DNA from: Tetrahymena thermophila SB210
Lineage: Eukaryota; Ciliophora; Oligohymenophorea; Hymenostomatida; Tetrahymenidae
NCBI RefSeq assembly: GCF_000189635.1
Contig: NW_002476420.1
Coordinates: forward strand, 472,625 to 536,624
DNA: 64,000 nucleotides
Direction: 5' to 3'
Positions 1 through 11,479 of this stretch are shown here, piece after piece. The first letter of the stretch is position 1. Each line of letters opens with the position of its first letter. Position numbers and translations under genes: made by a program. The notes beneath the pieces are model-generated. The model did not search any database. It saw only the letters and a program-made list of their open reading frames with translations, and was not told the origin of the DNA.

Positions 1-1469
1 TGCTTATTCTACTGCTAATATTAACAAAAAGATATTAATTACTTTCATATTAAGCTCTTATCTATCAATAATAAATGCTATTTATTAAAACTAATTGCTA
101 AAAATAATACTTGGGTTTCATCAGGTACCATTTTATCAAATTTAAATGTTGAAACTACTTTAATCTTTCTTACTATTAACAATAATTTTTGTTTGAAATT
201 GGTAGCAATTAAAAAACTAACTATATTTTAATGAAATTCAATTATATAAATTTATTGTTTATTTTTTTGATTTATAAAAATCCAAACTTTCTTTAAATAG
301 TTTTAAATAATTTCAAATTCTTAATGATTGAATGCCCAATATTTTGTTATTAATAATTTTTAAAATATTATTCAAAGATAACCAACAAGGATTTCATTCG
401 TTTATTATTGCAAAAAATTCAGATATCAAAGTAATAAAATGAATAAATATATCTTTGATAAATATATCAGTGTGTTTTTAAATTTTCTATTTAAATATTA
501 ATGAACTATAACTAGAGTATATAAACTATAATTAAAATTTATTCATTCATTATAAAAATTATAGAAGATTATTTTATATTAAAAAATTATTTAAAACTGA
601 TTTCATAAAGCTGAGTTATTATTTCAATTATAAAATAGTCAAATATCTCTAAAATTATTTTATTCGTTAACTTTTAAATAAATAAATAACTTTAGCTAAA
701 TTATTCTCACCATATCTCCATAAATTAATTAAGGTGCAAAAGGAAAAAAATTATTTAAAATTCTAAATATTTAATAAAAAATTCAATAAATACAATGAAA
801 AAGTAAATAATATGTTTATTAAAATCATTATAATAATTTTTATATTACAATAATGATTTTATTAATTTATAAAATATCATTCAAATATTTTAATTTATTT
901 CTCTATTATTATTGCATTTAAATCAATAAAAATACAAAATTAATTTATATGCATTTGAAAATCATTTTTATATTTTTAAATAAAGATTTTATGTTCTTAA
1001 ATTAACATGTTTGTAAATATTTAAAAGTGCAGTTTAATTAAAATTTAAAAAATTGAATTAATATTTATTTTCTAAATTTTAAATAATAATGTTTTTTTTG
1101 AAAATAAATAAATACAAACAAACATATTAGTTAATAAATAAATAGTAAATTGTGGATATTAAAAATTGGATTTTGACTGATGTACTTACTAAATAAAAAT
1201 ATTTATAAAAGATTTATGTATGAATTGAATTGTATTTTTAGTAACTATAATATTTTGGTATTTGGAATTCAATAAAAATTGTTATGAGAAATTTAAATAA
1301 ATTTTGATAAAATTAGCTTTTGAGTTTATGAGTGACATTAAAAGTAATAATAAAGAAATTTTACAGATTTTTTCTAATATTTAAAGCAATTGATTAATTA
1401 ATTGTTAATAATTATACTGTAAAAGAATAAACTAAAAATAATTTAAAGAGAGAGAGAAAGCAAAAGAAA
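1..1469. other. AT-rich intergenic spacer, nothing recognised
   Basis: Very AT-rich sequence with short A and T runs. I found no sustained TGA-only open frame, RNA gene or repeat. The last 30 bases before the next ATG are purine-rich, typical of a leader. Confidence 0.6.
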
Positions 1470-2123
1470 ATGAAATATATTGTTATTTGTTTAATCTTAG
1501 CAAGCGTTCTTGCTTAACAAGAGCCACTAAAACCTGTCTGGGCTCCACTTTGGTCTCAAGATTTTGTTGAATACTTTAATGTTACCAATCAAATATATGC
1601 AAATGTTGGAACATACCAATATGATGCTCCTAACAATTCTTCCAGAGTATCAAGATCTAATGGTAAACAAGACCCTTTCTGCATTGGTTATCTCAATTAC
1701 AACACTACTAGTGCCCCTTGTGAACATTTAACTGTTGATAACGTTAGATGGATGTACTACCCTGATGAGGATAACTGCTGCTATTGCTGCAATGCCGAAT
1801 AAGGTTGCGGTATTTTGAAACCTGATTGGCTTTAAGGTGCCACTTTCTTAGGCTTTGAAGAAATTTACGGTACTCCTGCCTTTTCTTGGGTTATGTATGA
1901 AGGTCCTAACAAGCCTAATTACATTTGGGAAACAACAGAAGCTAATCCTTTGGAGAGATCCTTGCTTAAAATCGCCAGAAATAACTACTAAGAAATTTAT
2001 ATTCAAAACTAAATTAGAAGAGATGTTTAAAACATTACTTTGCCTGCAAGCTGCAGTTACTAGAATTAGTGTGGTGCTAAGTGTGCTGTCTTCAGAGGAG
2101 AAGCTACTGCTCAAGCCATCTGA
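1470..2123 (+). CDS. Secreted cysteine-rich protein, 217 aa
   Basis: One uninterrupted exon under the ciliate code (TAA/TAG as Gln) ending in TGA. The first 16-17 residues are a typical signal peptide (MKYIVICLILASVLA, then QQ), so the product probably enters the secretory pathway. The mature part has several Asn-X-Ser/Thr sites and many cysteines, including a dense CCYCC cluster followed by a GCG motif and a C-terminal group of cysteines, which suggests a disulfide-stabilised secreted domain. Length and the CC cluster are reminiscent of ependymin-related secreted proteins, but that is a weak impression. There is no transmembrane segment after the signal peptide. The ATG was chosen because it opens the signal peptide and follows a purine-rich leader. 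No neighbour shares an obvious function. Confidence 0.85.
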
Positions 2124-3310
2124 TAATTTTTTAAATTTATTATAAATATGAAGAACGATATTAACAAATAAAATGTATGAAATTCATATGTCTATCTTAA
2201 CATAATATATAACTAAGTTAAAAAAATAAAAAAAACTGTATTAATTCGATTTTTCTAATCAATTTTGATTTTCTCTGTCAAATATTGAATTTTGTTGAGA
2301 AATTCCTCTTTTTTTCATTTTATCATTAATTTATGTTATTAATGGTAGATCTATGATAGAAGCTTTTTAACATAAGAAATTATTTGATTGAAAATACCAG
2401 AATGACAAAAAAACTAATATTCAAATATGTTTTATTTTAATTTGGTTAAATTACAAATAATAAAATAAATAAATTAATTAGATGATTAAAATTCAGTAAA
2501 ATTTTAAAATAAATAAATAAATTATTTTCTCCAAAGATAGTGGTTGAAAATATTATTTGAATTTAATACTTATTTCTCTTTTTTATGTAAAATAATGATT
2601 CTATTTTGATGATGCTATTATTGACCAAAAATCTAGTAAAAAAATAATCAAAAATTCTTTAAAAGATATTTAGTAAAGATAACCTTACTTTTTAGTCAAG
2701 AAATTAATTAGTGATTGAAATACAATTAGATGAATATAATAAATAACTATTTATCAAATAAGGATTAACACAAATTAATTTCTAAAATTATCTTAATTGC
2801 TTTAATAAAATGGTAACAAATTTTAAATTTACAACAAAAAACAAAAAAGATTTGTTGAGATATCATTTTAATTTATTTTAAAGGAAGAAATATATCAAAA
2901 ATAACTTAAGAAAATTGTAACTTGATTTCAAAAAATTAAATTTAAATATGTAAAAACTTTTCCATTTTTTCTGGTTATTTTTAAAAGTAAAATTTTTATT
3001 AAATAAAAAAACTTTTTTAAAGTTGAAGTAAATTAATTGCTAGTAAATGTAAATTTTGTTTGCAAAATGTATTTAAATTTAAAAATAGAATGAAATTCTT
3101 AAAGCTTAAAAAGATCTAGAATGTTATTAAAATTCTATTAATTAATCTAATCAAAAATCAATAAATCTAAAAATCTATGTAATTTATTGGTTTAAGAAAT
3201 TTGTATATTAAATTCATAGATATAAAGATAGTTAGATAGATAGATACTTTACAAATCTTAAAAGAGAGTTAAGAAGAATAATAATTATTTTTAGGTTAGG
3301 TCAACATAGA
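2124..3310. other. AT-rich intergenic spacer, nothing recognised
   Basis: Spacer between two same-strand genes. Only AT-rich low-complexity sequence is visible, with a short GATA-type repeat near 3225-3245 just before the next leader. Confidence 0.6.
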
Positions 3311-3724
3311 ATGTCGAGAGGTCCATTTTAAGCATCAGAAGAATAATAAAGATAAGTTCAAGAGTAGATAACTTTGTTATCAACGCTGTTCAAATTGAAT
3401 CATAGATGCTTTAAAATTTGTTTGGGCAATGATAAAAACTACTTAGAAAATTAAAAATAAGCAAAAATCCTTTTATATGGCAAAAAAAATACTTCAGAAT
3501 ATTAAAATACAAAAGAAGACTTTAAGAACTGTGTTTAAAGTTGTAGTTATAATTATGCAAAAGCAAGAGGTTATATTAAAGACAACTTTATCAAGGACAT
3601 GACCATAGTTTAAGAAAAAAATGATGCTATTTATGATTCATTTTATAATGAAAATAAATCTTATGAAGATGTAGTTGAAGAATTTAAAAAAAAATAATTT
3701 AATTTCAAAAGTTAACCACAATGA
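3311..3724 (+). CDS. Small Tim-like twin CX3C protein, 137 aa
   Basis: Single exon, open from ATG to TGA with Gln encoded by TAA/TAG. The sequence has two CX3C motifs, CFKIC at residues 33-37 and CVQSC at 74-78, each in a charged helical context. Twin CX3C motifs define the Tim8/9/10/13 chaperones of the mitochondrial intermembrane space, which escort hydrophobic precursors to inner- or outer-membrane insertases. Two features are unusual: 36 residues separate the motifs (the family normally has about 11-16), and the protein is longer than the usual 80-100 residues, with a charged C-terminal helix ending in FNFKSQPQ. It could be a divergent small Tim with an enlarged loop, or another CX3C/CHCH-type intermembrane-space protein. 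Confidence 0.7.
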
Positions 3725-4811
3725 CATATTTATATTCAAACCGTATATTTCTTATTAGTTAATTATTTTAGAGCATATTTATTTATTTCAAGTTTAGTTA
3801 AAAACAATTCAATTTTTCAGAAATTATTTATTTATTTATTGGATTTTTTAATATATTTAAGTAAGCAATTAAAAAGAAAATTTCAAGTTAAATTTACCTT
3901 AAATGAATATACAAACATACATATATATAAATACAAATTGCATTATTATAAATATTCCAGTTTTAGAAATAAAATATATTATTTATTCTTTTTCATTATT
4001 CATATCTAAATATAAATCTTTTTACATATAATAAATATTTTAGCTATTCAAAAAACAAATTTGCTGAGATGTAATTTATTTATTTAATATATTGAAGTAG
4101 TTGATTAAAAAGATAATCTAAAGTTAAATTTACATATATACTCTAATATATAAACATAAGGTAGATTATTTATAATATTTTTTCATACATTTTTCTATTA
4201 TTATTCCCTGCATATTTGTATATAAATAAACCTTAAAAATAATACATATTTATTATGCAAATTAATTATTATTAATTTTATGCATTTTAATTTTCATCTT
4301 TATTTTAAGCTTCTTTTTCATGCAATTATCTTGCTTTAAGTTGTAAGTAAGTATCTTTTTTATGTATATGTGACAATAAACTATTAATTTTTTCATAATG
4401 TTTCTTCCTTATTGTTATCTAAGTCTTTCTGAAGTAAAATTGCAAGCTTAATAATATATAACATTTTTTCAATTTTAACAAAAATGAATAGAATACGGGT
4501 ATTTTAATTAAGTCTTAACACAGCTTTAAATGGCATTTAAAAATTATTTAAGAACCATTCATGAATTCTCAAAAAATTTAAATATGATTTTTAATTAACA
4601 CCAAAATGATTTATATTTATTTTTAAATAAAAATATTTATTAACCTCTATTATTAATTATAAATTGTTTATTCTTATCAGGCAAGATAAATAAATCATAT
4701 TTTTTGGTTTTTATAAATATTTAATTTTTTGCAAAAATATAACAAAAATGTATGTAAAAAAATAATTTAATAGATTCAATTAATTATTAATTAAAGGCAC
4801 AATAGAATTCA
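3725..4811. other. Convergent spacer, nothing recognised
   Basis: Spacer between the 3' ends of two convergent genes. It is AT-rich with short inverted A/T runs, presumably 3' untranslated sequence and polyadenylation signals. No ORF or RNA gene is recognised. Confidence 0.6.
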
Positions 4812-6167
4812 TCAGCAGCATTTGCATTTTTAGCAGTCAGGGAGGGAGTGTTTTTCAATGAAATGATTAAAATCAGAATCCTAATTTTTTTACTTAAACA
4901 AGTTGCTCATGTAGACGAAGTCATCTAGCTCTAGCTCTTTTATATTCTTAAAATAGTTTAAAGCATTTTTATTTAATTTAGGGTTATTTTCAATGAGAGA
5001 GTTGTAAATTTCTTAAACCTATTCCATAGAAACATAGTTATTCTTTCTCAATTAGAACAAATTCTAGTAAGCAATCATTTTATCTGGGTTTTAACTTAGT
5101 GATGTTTAGATGCATTCAAGACACTTTAAGTAATTTGACTTTTTGTAATAAGCAGTTGAGAGATTAGTATAATTTATAGGGTCAATGCCATTTCTAGTTT
5201 TAATAGATTCTTATAAAGCTATTATTGCGTCATCCCAGTTTTCATCTTCTAGATAGAGTTCAGAAAGCATTTACCATGCAGCCATTTTATTTTCATCTTT
5301 TTCTGCTCTTTCTTTCATTAATTCTATAGCATCTTTTCTCTGATTCAACTACAGGAAGTGTTTCATAGTAAAGGAATACAAACGGCCATGGGAAGGAACT
5401 TTTCCCATTAAAGATGAGCATATTTTTAGGCTCAATTTAGGATCTTTAATTTCATCAAGTATGTTAAAAATTTAGCTAAGAGCACTCACATTATAAGGAT
5501 TTTAAGTAAAACTATTTATGAAGTAAATAATTGCTTAATCAACTTTCCCTAATTTTAGAAGCAAAAATCCAATATCGTATAAAGAACGATAGTCATTAGT
5601 TTCTTTTATGATTTCAAAATGTAGTTGCATTCCTTCTTCTATCTCACCTTTCATTAGGCAGAGAGCAGCTTTTGTGTACTTTTCTTCAGTAGAATTAGGG
5701 TTAAGTTCACTTGCTTTCTACATCAAGCCATTTAAAATAACTTCACTATTTTTGTGTCTTTTATGAGTAGTATTTTACTTATACAAGGACAAAGCTATTT
5801 TAAAGAGTGCATTTGAATCTTCTTGATCTCTTTTGTAAAGCAGCAATTCATCAATAACCTATTAATCAATTGAGTCTTTTTCATAGCAGAGAAAATGAGA
5901 GTATTCAGATAAATAAGATGGACTAAATTCTTCTGAACTTTAAAGAACTTATTAAAAATGCTGTTTAGCATCTGCGACATTACCCTGCATCCAGCTGCAT
6001 TTAGCAAGCCACATTTTGTTTTCCAGATTTTCAGGATCAACCTTGATCATTTCTTAGATGAGATTTGAACACATATCATAAGTTTCCATTTAAAATAGCT
6101 ATCCTACCATTTATGGCCCAAGATGGCATCTAGCGATCTTTTCTAAATGCTCTTATTAATTAAACAT
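4812..6167 (-). CDS. Tetratricopeptide-repeat protein, 451 aa
   Basis: Single minus-strand exon from the ATG at 6167 to the TGA at 4812. The protein is a chain of paired amphipathic helices typical of TPR arrays: recognisable units include one around residues 45-78 (WLAKCSWMQGNVADAKQHF), one near 205-235 (LGKVDQAIIYFINSF) and one near 315-350 (YLEDENWDDAIIALQESI). There is no signal peptide or membrane segment. TPR arrays are protein-binding scaffolds found in chaperone, ciliary transport and RNA-decay complexes, so a specific role cannot be assigned. The C-terminus ends in an odd cysteine cluster (DCQKCKCC). The start is the first in-frame ATG of the open frame, preceded by the A/T-rich spacer. 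Confidence 0.8.
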
Positions 6168-7482
6168 TTCCTGAATTTTAATGTTTATTTTTTTATTTAT
6201 TTTTAATTATTTTTGATTATTATTAATAATTAATCAACAACAAAAAATACTTGAGCACCTTTTGAATATTTCTAATCTGTTAATGGATGGTAAATAGATA
6301 TTTAAAACAATAATATCAAACTTTAAAACCAAAGAAAAGAAAGAAAATTTAGTTTATGTCATAGACACTCATAAATCTTATCTTTTCTAATAAATAAATA
6401 AAAAGATTCTAAATACTAGCTAGATATATAGATGAATAGATACAACCTAATAAAATATGAATATTAATTTTCTATATTAAAAAATCTCATTGATTTATTA
6501 CAATCAAATATCAAATTTATTATTATTTTTGTTTTTGATAGTAATTGAAGTAATTAATATGAGATTTATTTATTTATTTATCTAAAAACGTCATCAAATT
6601 TTTTATCTTTAAGTTCATTAAATTAAACACAATACTAAATCTCTAAGATAAATTTATAAAAAATTAATTCTTATTTATTTAACTATAAAAACTATTTCTT
6701 AAAAATCAATATAAGTTATTAATTCTTTCTTCATATTTCAGAGCTAACAGGATGGTTTTCTACAAAAAAAATAAAAAGCCTAAGTAAAAAATATAAATTA
6801 ATTGTAAGAATTTAGTAAAAAACAAAAGAAATACCTCATAACATTTATTTTTTATTCTTTAAAAAATGTTTTTAAATTTCAGACGAAATCTGCGGTTTAC
6901 ATAAGAATAATTATAATCAATAAATCAATCAACAAAAATTTTCAAATGATAGTAAACAGAAAAATATTTTAAATTGTAAGGTATCTATCTATCTTTCTTT
7001 ACTTTTTATGTGAATAAAACTATTTGGTATTTATTTTATTATGTTGACAAATTTGTTTTTATATGATTAATTTTCTAAAATAAAATAATTTATTATTAAA
7101 TAAATATTCATATCTATCTATGTTTTTAAAATAACAATTAAAACTTTATTAAAAATTGACATTTCTATTAATTAAAAATATTAATATTCTAATTTTTATC
7201 ATCTAAATATTGTTTAACTAATTATATTATTGATATTGATTGTAAAAACTAACTAAATGATTTTTTAATTATTTGATAGAGCGAGCTAGAATATATTATT
7301 TTGCCAAGTTAATTCACTTTAAGTCCCAAATATTCAAAAACTATTTATCAGAATAAAATATTTTGTTAGTAAATAATAAAAAAATTAAATTTAAAATGTA
7401 AATTAAGTAATTTAATTTTATAAATTTATTTTTCTCTTCTTAAGTTTATGAAAGATTCTATTTCTCATTTTTTATTATTTAT

Positions 7483-7543
<61 letters not shown>

Positions 7544-7802
7544 AATCAATCTATCTATTTTTTTTATACTTCAAAAAAAAATAATCAGATTTTATTAAGT
7601 TATACGTGGAGTGAAAACAAATAATTACAAATAGCCTGAAATTGATAAATTCATACGTGTAATTAGATTAATCAATTCAATTTATAAAAAAATTATAATT
7701 TAAACTAAATTTTAGCTTGAAATACTACTACTGTAAGACATTCATTTGTGAATTTTATAAATTATTATAAAAAAATTAAATTTTACACAAAATCTTTGCA
7801 AA
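6168..7802. other. Divergent spacer with ATCT microsatellite
   Basis: Spacer between divergently transcribed TPR and SAR1 genes, so it should hold both promoters. Apart from the tetranucleotide repeat at 7483-7558, listed separately, I see only AT-rich sequence. Confidence 0.6.
7483..7558. repeat. (ATCT)n microsatellite
   Basis: About 15 perfect ATCT units followed by a few ATCA variants. It lies in the spacer upstream of the SAR1 gene and is likely length-polymorphic. Confidence 0.95.
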
Positions 7803-8381
7803 ATGTTCATATTTGACTTTTTTAAAAATTTTATTCAAAGACTTGGTCTATTTTAGAAAAGTGGAAGAATTCTGTTTCTTGGACTTGCTAATGCTGGTAA
7901 AACCACTTTGCTTGGAAGAATGAAAGATGGCAGGTTTAAACAATATGATCCTACTCTAGGATCAAATGTTGAAGAGATTTAGATTTAAAACATGAAGTTA
8001 AAAGCTTTTGATTTAGGTGGCCATGAAGCTGTAATAAAAGCATGGAAATCTTACTATCATAACATAAATGGAATCTTTTTTTTAGTGGATAGTACTAACA
8101 AGGAGAAATTTTAAGATTCTAAAGAAGAATTATAAAAGATTCTAACCTGTGAATAGTTAAAAAACGTACCAATAGTTTTTTTAGGAAATAAAATAGATCT
8201 GAAAGATGCAGTATCTGAAGAAGAGTTAAGGAAATCTCACGATCTTCCAGATAAGTAAAGACTTGAAAAAATTGATTATGAAATTGTTAATAATCATCCA
8301 ATTAAGATTATTATGTGTTCTCTTTCAAGGAATGTTGGGTATATTGAAGGATTTACTTGGATTTCTCAGTTTGTTAAATGA
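7803..8381 (+). CDS. SAR1: SAR1-type small GTPase of COPII vesicle formation, 192 aa
   Basis: Single exon. The N-terminus (MFIFDFFKNFIQRLGLFQKSG) matches the amphipathic membrane-inserting helix of SAR1 rather than ARF. Guanine-nucleotide motifs appear in order: P-loop GLANAGKT at residues 27-34, switch-I Thr51, DLGGH at 70-74 (the SAR1 version of the ARF DxGGQ), NKID at 129-132 and a CSL motif near the C-terminus, which ends GFTWISQFVK as SAR1 does. SAR1 in its GTP form recruits Sec23/24 and Sec13/31 to ER exit sites. Length fits the family (about 190-198). Odd point: the usual P-loop Asp (GLDNAGKT) is Ala29 here, the position of yeast Asp32 where substitutions impair function, so this may be a specialised paralogue rather than the housekeeping copy. 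Confidence 0.9.
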
Positions 8382-8993
8382 TTTTATAATAAAATAAATA
8401 ACTAAGGCAATTACAAACTTTTAGAACATTTTAACAAAAAATTTATAATTATTATTGAGATAATATAGAAAAAATGTAAAATCTATTGCAATGTTTATTA
8501 TTTATTGTATTTCTTTGTTCAATTTATTTGATATTCATTAAAAATTTAATTTTTCTCAATTTATTTTTATTAAATTTAATTTTTAATTAAAATTAAAAAT
8601 GTTTATTTGTTTTTTTTTAATTTTTCAGTTAGTTTAATTGAAAGTAAATCATATTTATAAATTAAAACGAATGCATTTGAACGAACTTTTTATTCAGCTA
8701 CTAAAATTTATTTTTTAAAATTTTTAAATACTTTTTTTTAAATTTATTTTTTAGATAGAATCTACTTAATATTATTTAAACTTATAAATAAATATTTCAT
8801 AATATTAAAATTTAATCACAGTAGATAGACACTCTTGTTTAATATTTATTTATTTATTCATTCATTCATTTTTTAAATTATTTTAGAAATATTAATTAAG
8901 TGGTTGAATTTTTAAAGATATTTATTTATTCATTTATTTATTTATTTTTTAAGAAAAGAGATTGAGTTTTTGTTTGATTATTTAAGGGTGGTG
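8382..8993. other. AT-rich spacer, nothing recognised
   Basis: 3' flank of the SAR1 gene followed by 3' flank of the first U5 gene. Some TTTA and TTCA short repeats near 8845-8945. No coding potential seen. Confidence 0.6.
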
Positions 8994-9114
8994 AGAGGAT
9001 TCAAAAGAATCCTGCAAAAATTTTAATAATTCACATTGAAAAACCCAGCTCACGGTAATCTTTAGTAAAAGGCGAAAAATTAAATCGTAATGAGCTGAGT
9101 TCTGTGATAAGGTT
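8994..9114 (-). ncRNA. U5: U5 spliceosomal snRNA, copy 1
   Basis: On the minus strand the invariant U5 loop I (CGCCTTTTACTAAAG) lies with its core at 9065-9074. It is closed by a perfect 11-bp stem (AACTCAGCTCA against TGAGCTGGGTT), outside which TCACA pairs with TGTGA. A single-stranded Sm site (AAATTTTTG) follows, then a 3' terminal hairpin GGATTC-TTTT-GAATCC at 8997-9012. This is the complete U5 architecture. U5 snRNA in the U4/U6.U5 tri-snRNP holds exon ends during both steps of splicing, in keeping with the intron-rich genes here. Ends are inferred from the stem and hairpin and may be off by a few bases. A second copy lies about 835 bp upstream in the same orientation. Confidence 0.94.
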
Positions 9115-9164
9115 TTCATAATGTGTGAGACTCTGTATTAAATAGTGATATTAATTATGTTTTA

Positions 9165-9181
9165 TTATGGGTCTCAATAAA
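9165..9181 (-). promoter_or_regulatory. Putative snRNA proximal sequence element, U5 copy 1
   Basis: Read on the minus strand, TTTATTGAGACCCATAA begins about 50 bp upstream of the predicted U5 5' end. Almost the same block sits at the same distance upstream of the second copy while the intervening sequence differs, which is the behaviour of a proximal sequence element recruiting the snRNA transcription complex. Confidence 0.7.
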
Positions 9182-9317
9182 AAATTTTTGAATAATTAAA
9201 AGATATTTTTTTATCTGCAAGCTTTAATTCGTTTGATTTTAATTTAGTAGACAGGTAGGAGCTGAGAATTTATTTTATTTAAAATAAATATTTAAATATT
9301 ATGCATGTAAAATTTAA

Positions 9318-9630
9318 TAAAATAATCCAACTCAAACTATGAAAATTAGTGTAGGCATTCATGAGTTATTAAGATAAACGTAAAATTATTATATTAAAAT
9401 AAACCAACTAAACTAGGAAAATCAGTACATACATACATTCATGAATTATTTAAGATAAATATAAAATTATTATGCTCATATAAAAATAAAATAACCAACT
9501 TAAACCTTAAACTAGAAAATCAGTGCATGCACACATAAATTATTAAGATAAATGTAAAATTATTATATAAAAAAAATAATAAACAAACTTAAACTAGGAA
9601 AATTAATGCATGCATGAAATATAACTAAAT
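9318..9630. repeat. Imperfect tandem repeat, about 3.5 copies of an 80-87 bp unit
   Basis: Units start near 9318, 9396, 9483 and 9570. Each contains an AACTnAAACTAGGAAAAT-like core, a CATGCATACAT-like stretch and a TTAAGATAAATGTAAAATTATTAT-like tail (allowing mismatches). The array lies wholly between the two U5 genes; no coding frame follows its period. Confidence 0.8.
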
Positions 9631-9828
9631 ATTTTTATTTTGAATTATTTATTTGGATGTTTTTTTTAAATATTTTAAATGAAATTTAAGATTGATTAAT
9701 TTTTTTTGAATTTGGTTTCAATTAAAAACTTTTTATCATATAAAGATTATTCTTTTAGTGTCATTTTTAAATAATTTTTATTTAAGAAAAGAGAGTGGAT
9801 TTTGTTTGATTAGTTAAGGGGTGGTGTG

Positions 9829-9949
9829 AGAGGATTCAAAAGAATCCTGCAAAAATTTTAATAATTCACATTGGTAAACCCAGCCCACGGTAATCTTTAG
9901 TAAAAGGCGAAAAATTAAAGCGTAATGAGCTGAGTTCTGTGATAAAGGC
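9829..9949 (-). ncRNA. U5: U5 spliceosomal snRNA, copy 2
   Basis: Same organisation as copy 1: loop I core at 9900-9909, an 11-bp stem beneath it, an Sm site at about 9849-9859 and a 3' hairpin at 9832-9847. Substitutions relative to copy 1 respect structure: in the main stem one A-U pair becomes a G-U wobble, and other changes fall in loops or at the 5' end. Both copies therefore look functional. Sequence similarity continues about 50 bp beyond the RNA 3' end but on the 5' side is limited to the upstream element. Exact ends are inferred. Confidence 0.94.
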
Positions 9950-10001
9950 TTTCGTTATGCAGCGACTTTTAATTATTTATAGCAAATATCTTTTTTTGAT
10001 T

Positions 10002-10019
10002 TTATGGGTTTTCAATAAA
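10002..10019 (-). promoter_or_regulatory. Putative snRNA proximal sequence element, U5 copy 2
   Basis: On the minus strand TTTATTGAAAACCCATAA lies about 53 bp upstream of the U5 5' end. It matches the copy 1 block except for a small internal change, whereas flanking sequence is unrelated. Confidence 0.7.
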
Positions 10020-11479
10020 CTAATTATAATTGCTGATTTTCTTAATAATTTATTGCAAATTTTATTTGATTAAAGTTCTTTAAAACTTAACTCTTAAATT
10101 TCTTATATTTAATTCTTTTGCAGAAGATTTCGTAACGAAAAAGAGCATGAAATAGCTTTAGTTTCACTAATAGTTAATTGAAATATGGTAAACATTATAT
10201 ATGTGATAAGTAGAGGACTAGAATATTTTTTATTCTTATTGTTGTTAGTTCTTAGAAGTTGTTAGTTAGTTAGCAAATTCGTAAATAGAAACACAGAAAA
10301 TCAAAATAGTTTCAATAAAAATTATTATGTTTATTAAATATAAAAAAAGGCATTTTTAAAAATAACAACTAAATTAACATTTAAAAATATTTTTTATCAA
10401 ATTCAAAAGCACATTAAAATGTTTTTTAGCTTTGAATGAATAATACTTATTGATTTTTACTTTAAACTCTTGCTTAAGTTTATTGCAAAATTAGCAAAAG
10501 AAAACCTTGGAATAGCAACTAAATTAAAAAGGCTTCAATCAAAGATGCTTCTAAATAAGACAATTTAATTATTTTACATTATTTGTTTGAGAAAAAAGCT
10601 TTTTGGGTACTAGTTAATCCCTACTTTAGTTAGTTAGTTAGTTATATTTTGTAAAAACTAAATATTTAGCAATTTCAGAGAATAAATGTGCAAACAGGCT
10701 AAAAACTTAATAACAAATAAATAAATAATACTTGCTAAATTGTATTTTATTTCTATTTTAGATAATACTAGATTAATTTATTATATTACTAAGTATTTCT
10801 ATTTATTGTTTCAATATATTTAGAACGAGCAAGATATTATGACTATCTAAATTTAGATTTTTTTTCTTTGAGCAATAAATTAATAATTTTGCAGATATTT
10901 TAAAGTCTTACCTGTTTATATGTATGTGCAATAGATTATTTTCATAGCAATTACTTTAATATTTTAGGAGTTTTTATAACTATTTTATGATGTCGATCTC
11001 TAGTAAATAGATTTGGTTAAAGATAAAGTACAAAAATGAAGACTTTTTATATTTTAGATTTTGGAATAGTTAAAGAGTTGGTTGAGAAGAATGGTTTTTT
11101 ACTCTCCAACATATACATACATATATAGAAGATTAATTAATTTTTGAGTTTGTCAGGCTAATATGAAGGAATAACTTTGTTTAAAAATTAATAAATCAGT
11201 CTTAATATAAAAAGAAAGGTTATTATTAATAAATCAAGCTTATGATTAATCTTTTGGCATACGACTTAGCTGTACTTATAAAATTTGTAATTAACTTAAT
11301 GAATGAAATGCATAAGAATTCTTTAGATTGATTGGGAGATCATTCATTCATTTATTCATACATTCATAGATACATAGATGAGAATTATTTTGTAATTGAA
11401 AGTCAATTTTTAATTAATATAAAATTCTTTTTGATAGAAAGAAAATATCAATCAAAATAATTAGTAGTTTTTGAATGCG
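10020..11479. other. Spacer of higher complexity, no gene assigned
   Basis: Spacer upstream of the Q/N-rich protein gene. It is less AT-homopolymeric than most spacers here and has GTTA repeats near 10240-10275 and 10625-10645. I checked short TGA-only frames (for example from 10988) and found none long or motif-bearing enough. It may hold 5' leader and promoter sequence. Confidence 0.5.

Noticed and set aside
10988..11100. Short TGA-only open frame upstream of the Q/N-rich gene
   Set aside because: About 34 codons, no recognisable features and no supporting splice context.
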